Counted from the stretch's first letter, positions 1-12,239 are shown. The stretch is 64,000 nucleotides of DNA from Myotis daubentonii (GCF_963259705.1 NC_081842.1:65050787-65114786), one strand, 5' to 3'. The notes: generated from the sequence alone by a model not told the origin. Made by a program: numbers and translations.

Positions 1-177
1 TTTTTAGAGACAGATGAGAGAGAGAGAGAGAGAGAGTAGCATTAATTGGCTGCCTCCTGCACACCCCCTACCTGAGATCAGCCCACAATCCTGGCATGTG
101 CCCAACCAAATAGAACTGACTACCTCTAGGGGTGCAAGGGGCCAGGCACAACCAAATGAGCCACACCGGCCAGGGTG
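1..177 (-). repeat. VES SINE (tRNA-derived), tail end cut by window
   Basis: Read on the minus strand it begins CCTGGCCGGTGTGGCTCATT, the tRNA-like head with A box, and ends in a pyrimidine tract and A-rich tail at position 1. This is the standard vespertilionid SINE. It is diverged, and its 3' tail continues outside the window. Confidence 0.85.
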
Positions 178-2017
178 GTATTTCCTATTCTTTATCTTAT
201 AATAACTTTCTGCCTTTCACCCATTTTGCAGCTCCCTGGACCCTTGGGAATGGAGACTGCCACTCATGAAGTGTTAGTTAAAGTTTGTTTGTATCACCTC
301 AAATGTCTCTTCAATCATTTTTTTAAAAAAATAATACTACTGAATGAATGAATATGCACGGGTACCATGTGTTTACAGACTAAGAGAAATCTCACACCAA
401 GTCTAAATTTGGCCACGCTTACAATAAAGCATCTGACTTCTTCCCACCTGCTCAATTTACCTACCCCGCCCCCACAAAGAAACTCATTTGCAAAGGTCTC
501 TGGAGCCTGAATGTTATCCTGGGAATGACAAAGCTCACATGAAGAAGACTAGACATTTTTTTTTCTTTTTTCTAATAATGAAGAATCACTGTCTCAGGGC
601 TCCGACCTTAGTTTTCTCATCTCTGCTCTATTCTAATGACAAGGTATTTCTGTTTACACAGGGAGAGAAAGCTCCAACTCCCATGGACTTCCAATAGGCC
701 CAGTTTTCCCTCCCCTTCCTCCCCCACCCGCTGTGTACCCTTGAAAGGAGAGGAGGCTCTCCCAGGAAGCAGGCGGGAGGTGCTGGCCCACCACGGCCAG
801 CGAGGGGCTGAGGAGGGAGGCCTGATGGCCCCTACTGCTTCCACATCAAGGCCCGGCCTGGCCACTGAAAGAGGCCATTATCTCCCATAAAAGAGTCTGT
901 GGAGTTTCCTAAAGATTATATCTGAAACTCCGCACTGTGCTGGGGAAGCAAGAGGCAGCTCCCGAGATTTGGGGGGCGTTGGAGGAGGAGCTGCGCTAGT
1001 GGCTCTTAGAGCTGCAGGCAGAGGCCACGCCCCGCGCTGGGTCCCAGCCACGCCCTGCGGCCCTCGGGGTCCCCCTGGTCCCCAGGGGCCACGCCCCAGC
1101 CCGGACCTGGGGGCGCAGGGAGCGGCTGGCTGGTGGCAGCAGTGGAGAAACAAAGGGATGAGGTCACCCTGAAGAGAGACCAGAGGGAACGCCTAAAGGA
1201 GGCAGAGAAGGAGTGGAGGAGAGAGGCTGTGGGACGGAAACCGCTCTAAATGCAGGGGGAGGGTGCGGGCAGACAAAGGCTGAGGGAAAACCAGGGAAGG
1301 GAGCCCAAGCAGACAGCTGCTGCGCTAGGAGAGAAGCAGTGGGCGGAGACACCTGGCTGAACCAGCCCTGCTTAGGAAAAATGAAAGTTCGCTTAAAGCC
1401 CCTCCCCTGCTCCCCGCCATGTTCCACACACACCCACCATTTGGGTCGGTACTTTGAATTACACAGTTTTAAAAATAGATATATGCGGTGGCCTAAGGGT
1501 GTCCCTGAATCTGAAGCAGTGTGTACTGTCATTCGTTGGTATGTATTGTGTTTATATAATTATTTTCCTATAAATTGTCCATAGCTTTTCTAACGTCAGA
1601 GCTGTCCATTGCCCCAAACAAGGTTAAATGTTAGTCTCTGATATGGTGGGGCGACAAACAATACCACCTAAAATGCATATGATACCAGAAGTAGTGGGGG
1701 TAATACTTCTACTTTTTGGTTAATCATGTTAATACCAGTCATCTAGACAAGATAAACATTTTATAGGTAAGAGGCCATTGACTAGTACATTTTTATTTGA
1801 GAGAAGACTGAGGGCAGGATTCTGAAAGACCAAGAAGTAGGGTGCAGAGGCCTGGGAGGTGTGAGCAGGTCCCTAGAGAAAACTACTGGGCCTGTCTTTT
1901 GGTTTTGTCCCGGCTGACATTGAGGCAAGTCACCAAAGGAACAAACCTGTACCTCATTACTTAAGAAGAATGTTTACTAGCGTACTAGGGCCACTCTTGT
2001 GACTGGTTAGCCCTCTG
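178..2017. other. Unique intronic sequence with a GC-rich patch
   Basis: No repeat is recognised. About 680-1180 is GC-rich with several CpGs and three copies of CCACGCCC (1025, 1048, 1089), a KLF/SP-type GT/GC box. The short frames over it are low-complexity Pro/Gly/Arg translations, not a known protein. It could be a regulatory element within intron 1. Confidence 0.4.
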
Positions 2018-2145
2018 TCCGACTGTAATGTAAGTTCACTGAGGGCAGGGACTTTGTCCCATTGGCCATTTCAACATCAGTTCCTAGCATAGTTCATGGG
2101 ACATAGTGGGGACTCAATTAATATTTGTGGAGTAAATGATGAATT
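2018..2145 (+). repeat. L2 LINE 3' end fragment
   Basis: It carries the L2 3' signature in order: a segment like ACTGAGGGCAGGGACTTTGT, then CCTAGCATAGTTCATGGGAC, then ACTCAATTAATATTTGTGGA and a decayed ATGATGAAT end. It is an old, diverged mammalian repeat. Confidence 0.75.
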
Positions 2146-2633
2146 GCCAAGTGATACATATATTTTCCCCTCTTTCCTATAAACTGACCAGTTCCCAAGA
2201 GACCTTGGGCTAATTTTGCCATCTGGTGGTAAATATGGGTAATTGACAAAAACTCTTATCCAGTGTTCCTTTCTTCTGCTTGGAAGTGGACATATAAACA
2301 CCCAATACGTTTTTTTCCTCATCTCTCCTACACTTCCGCTTCAGCACATCATCTGCCCACATAAACCACTCATTTCTTCTTTAATCCTTTACCTCTCTCC
2401 CTGTTTTATCCCTGCACTGATTTCGAACATCCTTACCCACCCCTCCTTTCCAACTTTTGCCCACTCACCATTGGAAATTTCCTTTTGATCTATTCCTCTT
2501 TTCATTTATTCCATTATGACCCAAAGGGACCTAATAAACAGAAGTTTTTCTATAATTTCCATTCTCACTTAGTATTATATGGGGTCAGCATATGTAACAC
2601 CTGATCAGAAAAGGGAAGTTGCGTGCACGCACA

Positions 2634-2643
2634 TGTGTGTGTG

Positions 2644-2675
<32 letters not shown>

Positions 2676-2678
2676 CAT
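2634..2678. repeat. (TG)n microsatellite
   Basis: About 20 TG dinucleotides interrupted once by CG, flanked by purine/pyrimidine alternating ACGCACATG. The frames through it are simple-repeat translations. Confidence 0.95.
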
Positions 2679-5600
2679 GCTTGTGCATGATATTTTTTTT
2701 TCAAATGAAGTTAGATATAAAGAGCTGGTTCTATTACTCTCTAATATCCCATAACATTACTGCTTCCTTCTAAGTTTCCATTGCAAATGTACAGAAAGTC
2801 AGCTATCTGTTGAATCAACCTAAATTTTATAGATAAGCCCAGAAATCTTAAGACTATTTTACATTATTTCTATGGGGAAAGCATTTTAAGTTTCAAGTGT
2901 AGCAACTGTATTTTTGAAATACAGTTCATTTGTAACTAGGAAATTGCTTGCTTTTCCAAGAAGCTGTTTTCTAAAAGGCTATTCCACTAACACTGGGAAA
3001 TGAGGAAGGACACATAAGGTTTCTATTATTACAAAAATGAGGTTTAGAGTAGGTTAAATGATTTTTTTCCCCCAGCAAAAATTTGGACTAGCTGAAAAAG
3101 TGCTCTTTCATCTAGATTAGTAGTTTCCATACCTCAGCCCATATATTTACTACCAGGGGTGCTGGTGTAAGTCATATTCATGGACTCCCCTCCTACGAGA
3201 CTGACTGCAAGAGTTTGGTGCAGAGCGGTAGAGCACTGAAAATGCACGTTAGTGATACTCTAGTGAGCGTGGACCACAATGAGGCCTGAGCCACACCCCT
3301 GTTTGGAAATATCTTCCTTGATTTTATTGAAAATTGATGTTTATCTACATCAAACAACAAAATTTTCTATTTCTAGCCCATTGCCTCCTGATTTTAGAGA
3401 ACTTGGTGCTATCCCACATATATGACCTAAATTTTATATTTCAGCATGCATAGACTCATTGAACAAAGTCATGAGCCTTAGAAGAGATTGTCAAACCAGG
3501 TCATTTCATAGTCATGGAAAGTGAAGCCTAGACAGTGAGGCCATCAGTGATAGAGCTGGGGTTAGCCTTCATCTCCTCCTGTGTTTATTTTCCTTTGAGT
3601 TCTCTGGCCACAGATAATGGGAGGCTGAATCTGGGACAAAGTAGATAGTTGAATTGGACCATTAGCATCAAAAGGCATGCTTTGGCCTAAGGCAATTGGA
3701 AGGTTTCTTTATTATACTTCCATTCTGGCCTGAAAGATCCAGATTAGCAGATTAAATTTTTCTTTTGTTACATTTCAATCATAGAGATGTGGTTTGGTGA
3801 TGATGGGTAGTTTGTTTGGAATCATGAAAGCAAGAGAAGCGGAGCCTGAAAAAAGAAGATTATGCTTTTCTGCCCCAGAAGCAGAATTCCCAAGTTAGGC
3901 ATAATGTCATTGCATATTATAGTATGCAATGTAAATGCAAATTAACTTCCAATGTTTTATCCCATTTACTAAGTTATACGATACACATTGGTCTTCTGCA
4001 CAGTTTGGTGCTTGTAAAGGTACAGATAGCCCCTATCCAGGAGAAATTGTATCCTTATGGTACACTGGATCACTGTATAACATTCGCACACACTATTTGA
4101 CATAGTATAAGAGGACAAGAGAATTCATCCAGAGAGGAGGTAGTGAAGTTTATTGTGATATTCAATTTGTGATAACAGACCTACCAAGTTATTTGAAGAC
4201 AATAAGCTTACCTCATTTGGTTAGCGTTGTTTTTGTTTTAATTTAGGGATAATACTGATTTCCACATAGTTACTTAAATATACATCCTGAGGGAAAGCAA
4301 GCAATTTTAATACAATAAATGCATTAGTAGAAATGATTTCACCAAATACTTCTCATTATATCCAAGGTAACATATGCTTTTAAAGTAAGGAACCTTTGAA
4401 TTCTAGCTTTCAGGAAAGGACCTGGAGCTGCCTGATCCCTGCCAGACCATGCAGTGGTCAGTTTAAGAATCATTTTCTAGGAGCCCCTGGACTTGCCTGC
4501 TAAGTGGCCTGCTGAACTTCCATATTCTTTCAATGTGAGCACGTTCAGCTATAGACACAAAAGAGACCTTGGCACAGAATGTTACAGCTGCACCGCACTG
4601 TGTACATTTCTGGAAAATGGACTTGGTATTATCTTCCCCCCAAGAAGCCACCAATTTACACATCTGTTCTTTGCAGCAATGGATATAATTACCATGATGC
4701 TGTTTGTAGGCACATGACCCTCTGAAGGGGCACTGGTTAAACATCTGTAAACAGGGATAAACATCATATTGTATCTCTTTCTCAAGCAATTTGAACAATT
4801 TTTTCCTGGATGGAAAAACAAAAACATCTTTTGTCCAGGCAATGTTCAGCAGTATATTTCTTTGTAAGACTGTGACTGTGTGAGATTGCTTTTGCCCCTA
4901 GGAAGGCAGATTTTACTGAAGCGCTCTTTTAACTCAGGACAGGAGTGTTTAGATAAAATAGGGCTTTTTAAAAAGACTGTGAGAGAGGTGTGTTGAACTT
5001 GTAATGGGTTTGCTCACCATTTCCTCAGATCTTCCTGGGAAGAGCTGGGTCCTTCAGTAAAGAGACTTTGTATTTCCTAAGTCTCTTTCTCCAGAGAAGA
5101 ACTTTTCAGATAAATCCTTTGAATTTGCTCTTGTATCCACTATAGGCAGATAATTGGACAAGTATGTGACTAGCTTAAGGTCATATGAAACCAAATATAA
5201 TAGTCAATATTTGAATCATTTAGTACTTTGCTCTGAACCACCAATTCTGTTACACACATATAGTGACCAACTGTAAATTAAATTGAAAGCAATGGAGTAA
5301 TTGAAATATAGAATATTTTGCACCAGAGAAGAAAACTTGAAACCAATGAAAGTCAATTGAGCTGATTTCTCAATGGAGTCTGCAATAAGATAATTACAGA
5401 ATTATCTTATTGCAGAAGCAGTACTCACATATACAGTTGATTTGAGGTGGAGGAAGGCATGGACAGAAGAGAAATACAGAGTAATATTTACTTCCTATTA
5501 TTGTTCCATATATTTTTGAAAATATTCTTTAGGACTAATTTTTACATTTCAAAGATTAAATATCTGAAAAATAAGAAAGAAATCCATTTTTCATGGGAAA

Positions 5601-5749
5601 ATCCACTAAACAGGGAAAATATGTTATTTTTAATAAAACAGAAATATTTTCATTTGGATGGAATTACCCAAATTCTAGGTTAAACAAAGTTGGGGTTTCA
5701 GAGATAAGATCAGGAGGAAGCAGGTCACATATCTCAAAACAAGGGGTTT
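2679..5749. other. Unique intronic DNA, no gene seen
   Basis: AT-rich intron. Around 3480-3590 a weak antisense MIR-like stretch is possible. Between 4463 and 4842 two overlapping minus-strand frames are cysteine-rich but match no family I recognise. A perfect 16-bp inverted repeat lies at 5380-5415. Confidence 0.5.
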
Positions 5750-6935
5750 GAAAAATGAAATTGGAATACAGTTTGTCCCCATGTACAAAAATTAATTCAA
5801 AATGGGTCAAAGACCTAAATATAAAACATAAAATAATACGTTACATAGAAGAAAACAGAGGTACCAAACCTCAGTCAGAGAGAACATTTCATGAGCTTGA
5901 CACCAAAGGCAAGGGAAGTAAAGGCAAAAATAAATGAATGAGACTATAGCAAACTAAAAAGCCTCTGCACAACAAAAGAAACTGACAACAAAACAAAGAG
6001 GCAGCCAACCAGATGGAAGATTATATTTGCAAACAGTAGTTCCAACAAAGGTTTAATTTCCAAAATATATAAAGAACTCATAAAACTCAATACCAAACAA
6101 ACAAACAACCCAATCAAAAAGTGAGCAGAAAACACACCTCTCCCAAGAAGACATACAAACAGCCAATAGATATATGAAAAGATGTTCAACCTCCCTGTCA
6201 ATCAGGGAAATGCAAATCAAAACTGCAATGAGATACCCCCTCACACCTGTTAGATTGGCCATTGTCAACAAGACAGGCAATAACAAGTGTTGAAGGGGTT
6301 GTGGGAAAAAAGGGAAATTCACTGCTGTTAGTAATGTAGACTGGTACAACCACTGTGGAAAGTAGTCTGGCGATTCCTTACAAAATTAAGAATAGAACTA
6401 CCTTACAAATCAGCAATCCCTCTCCTGGGTATATACCCCAAAACTCAAAATCATGTATTCTCAAAGATATATGCCCCACTATGTTCATTGCAGCATTAGT
6501 CACAGTGGCCAAGACATGGAAACAAGCTAAGTGTCCTGTGATAAAGGACTGGATAAAGAAGGTGTGGTACATATACACAACAGAAAACTATTCAGCCATA
6601 AGAAAGGATGAAATAGCACCATTTGCAACAACATGGATGGACCTTGAGAATATTATGCTAAGGGAAATAAGTCAGTCAGAAAAAGTTAAGAACCATATGA
6701 TTTCACTCATATGTGGGATATAAAACTGAAACTTGTGAACATAAACAGCAGTGTGATGGTTGCCAGAGGGAAGAAAGTCTGGAGTGAGGGGTTGGGGGGG
6801 CAACGAGGAGAAGATTTGATTCTGGGTGGTGGATACATGGTGTAATATACAGATCTTGTAACATAAAAACCCACACCTGAAACCAATATGTCAAAGTTGA
6901 CCAATGTCACCCCAATCAATTTAATTATAAAACAA
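5750..6935 (+). mobile_element. L1 LINE, 5'-truncated (ORF2 C-terminus and 3' UTR)
   Basis: The plus strand reads the end of L1 ORF2 with stops and frameshifts. [20 protein letters not shown] lies near 5810, and MFIAALVTVAKTWKQAKCP followed by DWIKKVWYIYTTENYSAIRK lies at 6480-6605. Both match the conserved C-terminal region of mammalian L1 reverse transcriptase ORFs. A bat-type 3' UTR follows, ending in GTCACCCCAATCAATTTAAT and an A-rich tail. A Helitron has inserted in the tail at 6936. The copy is dead: it lacks ORF1, the EN and RT domains, and is multiply broken. Confidence 0.92.
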
Positions 6936-7620
6936 CTAGGGGCCCGGTGCACGAAATTCGTGCACTGCGTGTGTGTGTGTGTGTGTGTGTGTGAGTGTGT
7001 GTGTGTGTGTGTGTGTTGGGGGGGGGGAGTGTCCCTCAGCCCAGCCTGCCCCCTCTCACATACTGGGAGCCCTCAGGTGTTGACCCCCATCACCCTCCAA
7101 TCGCAGGATCGGCCCTTTGCCCAGGCCTGACGCCTCTGGCCTAGGCGTCCGGCCCGGGCAGCGGGGACCCGCAGCTGCAACGGCCCCATGATCGTGGGCT
7201 TCGCTTTAGGCCCAGGCAAGGGACCCCTAGCTCCTGGGACTGCCAGCTTCCACCGTGCCCAGCTCCCATCGCTGGCTCCACCCCTACTTCCTGCTATCAC
7301 TGGCCAGGGTAGAAAAGGCACCTGATTCTCCGATCATGGCTGGGGGGCAGGGCAAAGGCCTGCCCCCCAGCTCTTAGCTCCCCCCTGGGTTTCCAATCAC
7401 TGTCAGTGGCAGGGGGCTTCTTCCTGCTTTCCCTTTCGCCTCCCTGCATTGTGCCTACATATGCAAATTAACCGCCATCTTGTTGGCAGTTAACTGCCAA
7501 TCTTAGTTGGCAGTTAACTGCCAATCTTAGTTGGCAGTTAATTTGCATATAGCCCTGATTAGCCAATGAAAAGGGTATCGTCGTACGCCAATTACCATTT
7601 TTCTCTTTTATTAGTGTTGA
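6936..7620 (-). mobile_element. HeliBat-type non-autonomous Helitron
   Basis: On the minus strand it starts TCAACACTAATAAAAGAGAA at 7620 and ends with the hairpin GTGCACGAA/TTTCGTGCAC then CGGGCCCCTAG at 6936. The host flanks are A (6935) and T (7621), the Helitron A|T target with no duplication. The interior is GC-rich, with a GT tract beside the hairpin, and the 5' end has two copies of the palindrome TTGGCAGTTAACTGCCAA. There is no Rep/helicase coding, so it depended on an autonomous partner. It sits in the 3' tail of the preceding L1. Confidence 0.93.
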
Positions 7621-8391
7621 TAGCAACAACAACACACACACACACACACACACATACCAAAATAAAACAAAACAAAACTAAAGGATTTGAACTAGATGGG
7701 TAAGTCCCTCCCAGCTAATTAATTCTCATAAACTGTAAACCTAGTCCTGAGAGAAGCATGTTAGTACAGAAATATAAACTGGAGAGCCATTTATTCAAAG
7801 GCCATAGTTGAAACTATGAAGGTGGATAAGATTTCTGATGAAGAAAATGAAAACATGAAAGGTCTTTCTAGAGGACATCTAAATTTAGAAGAAAAGGGAG
7901 AAAGCTGATGTAGTGAAATCCAGCTCAGACAAGGAAAGTAAGAATTGAAAGGGCCAAATAGGAGCCCAGAGAAAAAAGAATCATTCCCAAGCAGGGTGTC
8001 CAGCGGAGTCCAATGCAGTCAATATGTTAAGTGAAGACTGAGAAAGAGTCTTTGGAAATGAAAATGAAGAGACCACCAGGGACCTCAGAGGGAACAATTT
8101 TAGAACAGGGGAGGGGGAGTTCGGGAAGGACAGTTTACATGTTTAAGAAAAGAACAAGCCAGATAAAAATGGGGGAATTACTATATTATTCTGAATACAT
8201 TGGCAAATTGGCAGAAGGAAACTGAGAAGCTAAAACCTGCTATTTCTGTGTTGTAAATAAAATGGAATGCAGAGAGAGGAGAGAAAAATATAGAATTTAC
8301 ATATGAAATAAGTTTAGGATATGTTTATTCTTGATAACATGGTCCAATTCAATGTTGTGGCATTTAATGTTGACTCTTTCTCACCCTAGAT
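7621..8391. other. L1 tail remnant, (CA)n and unique intron
   Basis: 7621-7680 carries CAACAA, a (CA)n run and AAAACAAAAC repeats, likely the rest of the L1 A-rich tail. The remainder is purine-rich unique DNA without a recognisable gene. Confidence 0.5.
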
Positions 8392-8663
8392 AAGCAATTG
8401 TCAACCTTTTTCATCTCGTGAAATACAGAAACTAATTAATAAAATTATGCAGCACTCCAAAAAAACGTATTATATATTTTTCCCCACTCTGAAAAAAAAA
8501 AAGAAATAATTTTGATTCATTCACATCAGGCAGCTATTGTTGTTTTGGCTGTTGTCATTTTTTTATTTGACAATCTAAGGGAAAAGAGTTTGGTGCCCCT
8601 GACTAAATAGCCAGGGATTGCATGTTTTAAAAATTCTTGTGGCACACCAGTTGAAAGTTGCTG
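8392..8663. mobile_element. Non-autonomous hAT element (272 bp)
   Basis: It is flanked by the 8-bp duplication CCCTAGAT (8384-8391 and 8664-8671). The ends are short imperfect inverted repeats, AAGCAATTGTCAACC and its degenerate partner GTTGAAAGTTGCTG. The interior (TTTTTCATCTCGTG ... GTGGCACACCAG) resembles a family I recall as common in bat genomes. No transposase is present. Confidence 0.85.
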
Positions 8664-8826
8664 CCCTAGATGGCTGGTAGTGAATTGTTTTTTTGTTTTG
8701 TTTTGTTTTTTAAACAGAATATCTCAATTAACCAAACAAACAAACTAAAACTAATGAAATAATTTTCAAACACCAAGTCAAACTTTCCAAACAAAATAAA
8801 ACAACAGCTCTTCCGTCTAGTGTGTA

Positions 8827-8831
<5 letters not shown>

Positions 8832-8882
<51 letters not shown>

Positions 8883-8913
8883 GAGAAAGAAAGTGAGGGA
8901 GAGAGAGAGAGAG
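8832..8913. repeat. (GA)n microsatellite
   Basis: A long GA run of about 45 bp followed by interrupted GA/GGGA repeats. Confidence 0.95.
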
Positions 8914-9262
8914 ACCTCCCTTAGCAGGAAACTCATAATGCTACAATGCACAGAACTCCACCTCTAGTGCCTCTGCTTCCCTATAGTGGGCCTGCTGGCA
9001 AATGGGTCCCAAATAACAAAAAAATGCCCATGAGGAACAGTTGCGCTGTGTATTTTTTTATGTACTTTGTCTTCCTTTTTACTCTTTACAAGAAGTAAAA
9101 TTAGATTAAGGAACAGGGCTTTTTAATATACAATAATATATCAAAGTTAAGCTAGAGAAGGGGTCAAGGTTAGCAAGTAAGCATATTTTCATCTTCTACA
9201 CATGCAGCTTTTAAGGCTCTAGGGACCAAATATCTGAAGCTGCTAATGGTGACCCTTTAGGC

Positions 9263-9488
9263 CAGTGGTCGGCAAACTGCAACTTGGCAAACCGTGGCTC
9301 GCGAGCCACATGCGGCTCTTTGGCCCTTTGAGTGTGGCTCTTTCACAAAATACCAACTTCTGCGCATGGGCCATGAAGTTCCAACTGCACTGTACGTGCG
9401 CGCACGCATGTGGTATTTTGTGGAAGAGCCACACTCAAGGGGGCAAAGAGCCGCATGTGGCTCGCGAGATGCAGTTTGCCGACCACGG
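9263..9488. mobile_element. Non-autonomous hAT, CAGTGGTCGGCAAAC family (226 bp)
   Basis: The terminal inverted repeat CAGTGGTCGGCAAAC (left) pairs with GTTTGCCGACCACGG (right). The flanking duplication is CTTTAGGC at 9255-9262 and 9489-9496. The body is itself a long foldback: GGCTCTTTGGCCC and GTGTGGCTCTT on the left recur inverted on the right. The frames inside are shadows of the foldback. Confidence 0.93.
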
Positions 9489-9501
9489 CTTTAGGCTAGA
9501 A

Positions 9502-9713
9502 CTGTGGTCGGCAAACCGCGGCTCATGAGCCACATGCGGCTCTTTGGCCCCTTGAGTGTGGCTCTTCTGAAGCCTTAGGAGTACCCTAATTAAGTTAATA
9601 ACAATGTACCTACCTATATAGTTTAAGTTTTAAAAATTTGGCTCTCAAAAGAAATTTCAATTGTTGTACTGTTGATATTTGGCTCTGTTGACTAATGAGT
9701 TTGCCAACCACTG
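9502..9713. mobile_element. Non-autonomous hAT, same termini, different core (212 bp)
   Basis: The terminal repeat CTGTGGTCGGCAAAC pairs with GTTTGCCAACCACTG. The duplication is GGCTAGAA at 9494-9501 and 9714-9721. It shares the outer sequence of the previous element, but the core contains AATAACAATGTACCTACCTA and TTTGGCTCTCAAAAGAAATT, as does the copy at 45813. It is therefore a second subfamily moved by the same transposase type. Confidence 0.92.
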
Positions 9714-9721
9714 GGCTAGAA

Positions 9722-11768
9722 ATGGGCCATGCACAGAACTGTAAAGATCTAATGTCACACCTCAAGTCTTTGATGGAACTGGGTGGGGGAGGAGAAAAGA
9801 CAAAGGGATAGAAAATGGGATATGAGGAAAGAGAAAAGTAAAGGGAGCCCAGGAAAGAAGGGGAGTCTCTGATGCCACTGCCTAAAATAAACTCTTAATG
9901 GAGTGAAAGGAAATTCAGTGGAAAAAAAATAAATGGTCTATAATAGACTCTATATCATCCTCTAAACTTCATGTGTGTACATAATCAGTACTGAGGTTTT
10001 CATAAAAACGATTTCCTGGGTATCCTGGAGCTCATGACAGTGTAGGCTGGATGAGTTTCATTGTTTCCCATGGAAACACACCTAGGGAAGGGAACACTGA
10101 GGGATGTGAGGATTTCAGTGAACACAGGATGAGAGACATCATAGCTTCTTGTTTGTTTCCGAAGTTAGTGTTTCCAAGGTGGCTTCACTTTCCAATAAAG
10201 TGCAGGCTTATGAATTTTCATGCATAAGAATTATCTGAAGAGCTTGTAAATGAAGTCTGTCCTCCAAGAAACCCTCATTTAAAAAAGCTTCTCCAGGTGA
10301 TATGAAGTCTGGTGACCCATAAACCGCTTGGGGACATGTTCCTTAACTCACTCTTGTTTAGTAAACTCCCCTGAAAATTTTCATTTCCTCTTTTCTACTC
10401 TGATCATAGTGCTAATCATAGTGCTTCACAGTGAGAGAGAGAAAAAAAGGAGGTGGAGGAGTCGGAATTTTGATGGGATTCCCATCCCAATCTAACAAAC
10501 CTCTCATCCTCTCTTCTTTTTCCTTTCCATTTCAAAGTAATATCATTTATTCACAAGAAATACTCTTGAAACTAAGATTTTGAATCCCTTTAATTATGTT
10601 ACATTTATTTCCTCTGTTAGCCTATCAGCCCAGTCTCCCTGTCTGCGTTCTTCCCTTTGCGTTGACACAGGTCTCTCCCTAGCTTGAAAAGTACATCCTT
10701 GTACTTGAGTCTCATGTGTCTTCCTCCGTTCAGTGCCAAATTTCTCGAATGTGTTGTCTGCCAATTGTGCTTCTTCCACCTCAGTCCCCTTCTATGCCCT
10801 TACAATCTGGCTTTCATTCTCGCCACTCTGTTAAATTGCCCACTTGGAGACTATCAACGGTCCTCCGTTATTCAATGGTCTATTTCCCATTCTCATCCTT
10901 CTTGCTTTAATAGTTTTGTCCATTCTATTGTGGAGCTTCTCCTTACGGACTTCTCTTATTCTATATGCTGGTTCTTTTGCTCACTCATTATTCTGTTTCT
11001 TTAATGAAGTATCTTCTGCCATTGAAGGGATAGTAAGCCCTTCCCTCAGCTCTTCTCTTTCTAACTCTCTTGAAGATATAAACTTTGAATCACATCTTTG
11101 AGTCATTTGCACCTATCTCCTCTTCCTCTACTCCTGAATCTTCAATTAGGCATTTGTTTCTGGATGCCTTATTCATACTGACCACACTGCAAATCAAAAC
11201 CATTGTCTTCTTTATGAAATCAGCTCTTCATTTCAAGTTAATCAGTGCTGCCAATAGTATTTCCACTCTGCTATCTAAGCTGAAAATTATATTCTATTTC
11301 TCTACTCATCACAGGAAAACTTAGGGGGCCTGGCCTGCCTTATAGGGTTCAGTGGGTTTAAAATGGAGTGACAGAGTTCAATGCCATAAATGGTGCCTGA
11401 GGGTAGAGAAGAGAGCAGGACTGATAGTCCAGTGGGCAGGGGATCCAAACCTCAGAATCCAAGAAATGCTTGATAGGGTCCATCTGAAGGGGTCAGAAGA
11501 AATAAGGGTGGAAGATAGAGCTAGCAATCCAAGAACTAGAGAGATGAAAATGAAAAGCAAATAGGCCTGCAGAAAGGCAGGGAGTTACTACTAAAGGACT
11601 GCTTCTATGATTTGCCTTGTCATACTGCCTATACTTCTGTCACGTGGGCAGACAAATGGGAAGGGCATAGACCACATGTACTGACAGAGACTTCTTTGTG
11701 GCCACAGGCACTGAAAATGGTTCAGTTTTCTCAAAAGTTCTGCAATTAGTTTTAAATTTCAATTCCAA
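9722..11768. other. Unique or old-repeat intron, no gene
   Basis: The 10.56-11.26 kb part is pyrimidine-rich and similar in texture to 50.3-51.2 kb. Both may be antisense remnants of an old interspersed repeat, but I cannot name it. Short frames here lack recognisable domains. Confidence 0.4.
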
Positions 11769-11972
11769 GGGTGGGGAACATTTTTTTCTGCTAAGGGTCA
11801 TTTGGATATTTATAAATCATTTGCAGGCCATAAAAAATTATCAACTTAAAAATTAGCCTGCTATATTTGGTCACATATTTAACTAAATCACACCTAATGC
11901 CTTGGTAGGGCCAGAGCAAATGATTTCTTGGGCCTTATCTGGCCTGCGGGTTGGATGTTCTCCACCCCTTTC
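11769..11972. mobile_element. Probable short DNA transposon (about 204 bp)
   Basis: The ends are imperfect inverted repeats, AGGGTGGGGAACAT (left) and GATGTTCTCCACCCCT (right), with GCCATAAAAAATTATCAACTT inside. The arrangement is that of a MER-type hAT miniature. A clear target duplication was not found. Confidence 0.6.
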
Positions 11973-12239
11973 TAGTCCAATGTTTCATTTTTTCATTCAA
12001 TCTTTTTAAACAACCTCCAATCCCCAGTTTTCCCTATGCAATCCTGCATGTTTATGTACCCTAAATATATATCATATAATACTTTCAACCAAAAGCTGCT
12101 AATAGCACAAATTTCTTACCAAAGCAGTCCAAATTATTTGGCTGGGCTTTGTTACACACCTCTTTTCCCCCTAATTTTTACCATCAAACACTTTTCTCTT
12201 TTTTTAGGAGAAACAAAGGCTCCACAAACATCCCACTTA

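Noticed and set aside
6355..6723. 122-codon frame with reverse-transcriptase-like C-terminus
   Set aside because: It is the decayed L1 ORF2 end, listed as part of the L1 element, not a host gene.
7485..7545. CRISPR-like direct repeats
   Set aside because: The 24-bp palindromic units are part of a eukaryotic Helitron, without unique spacers or cas genes.
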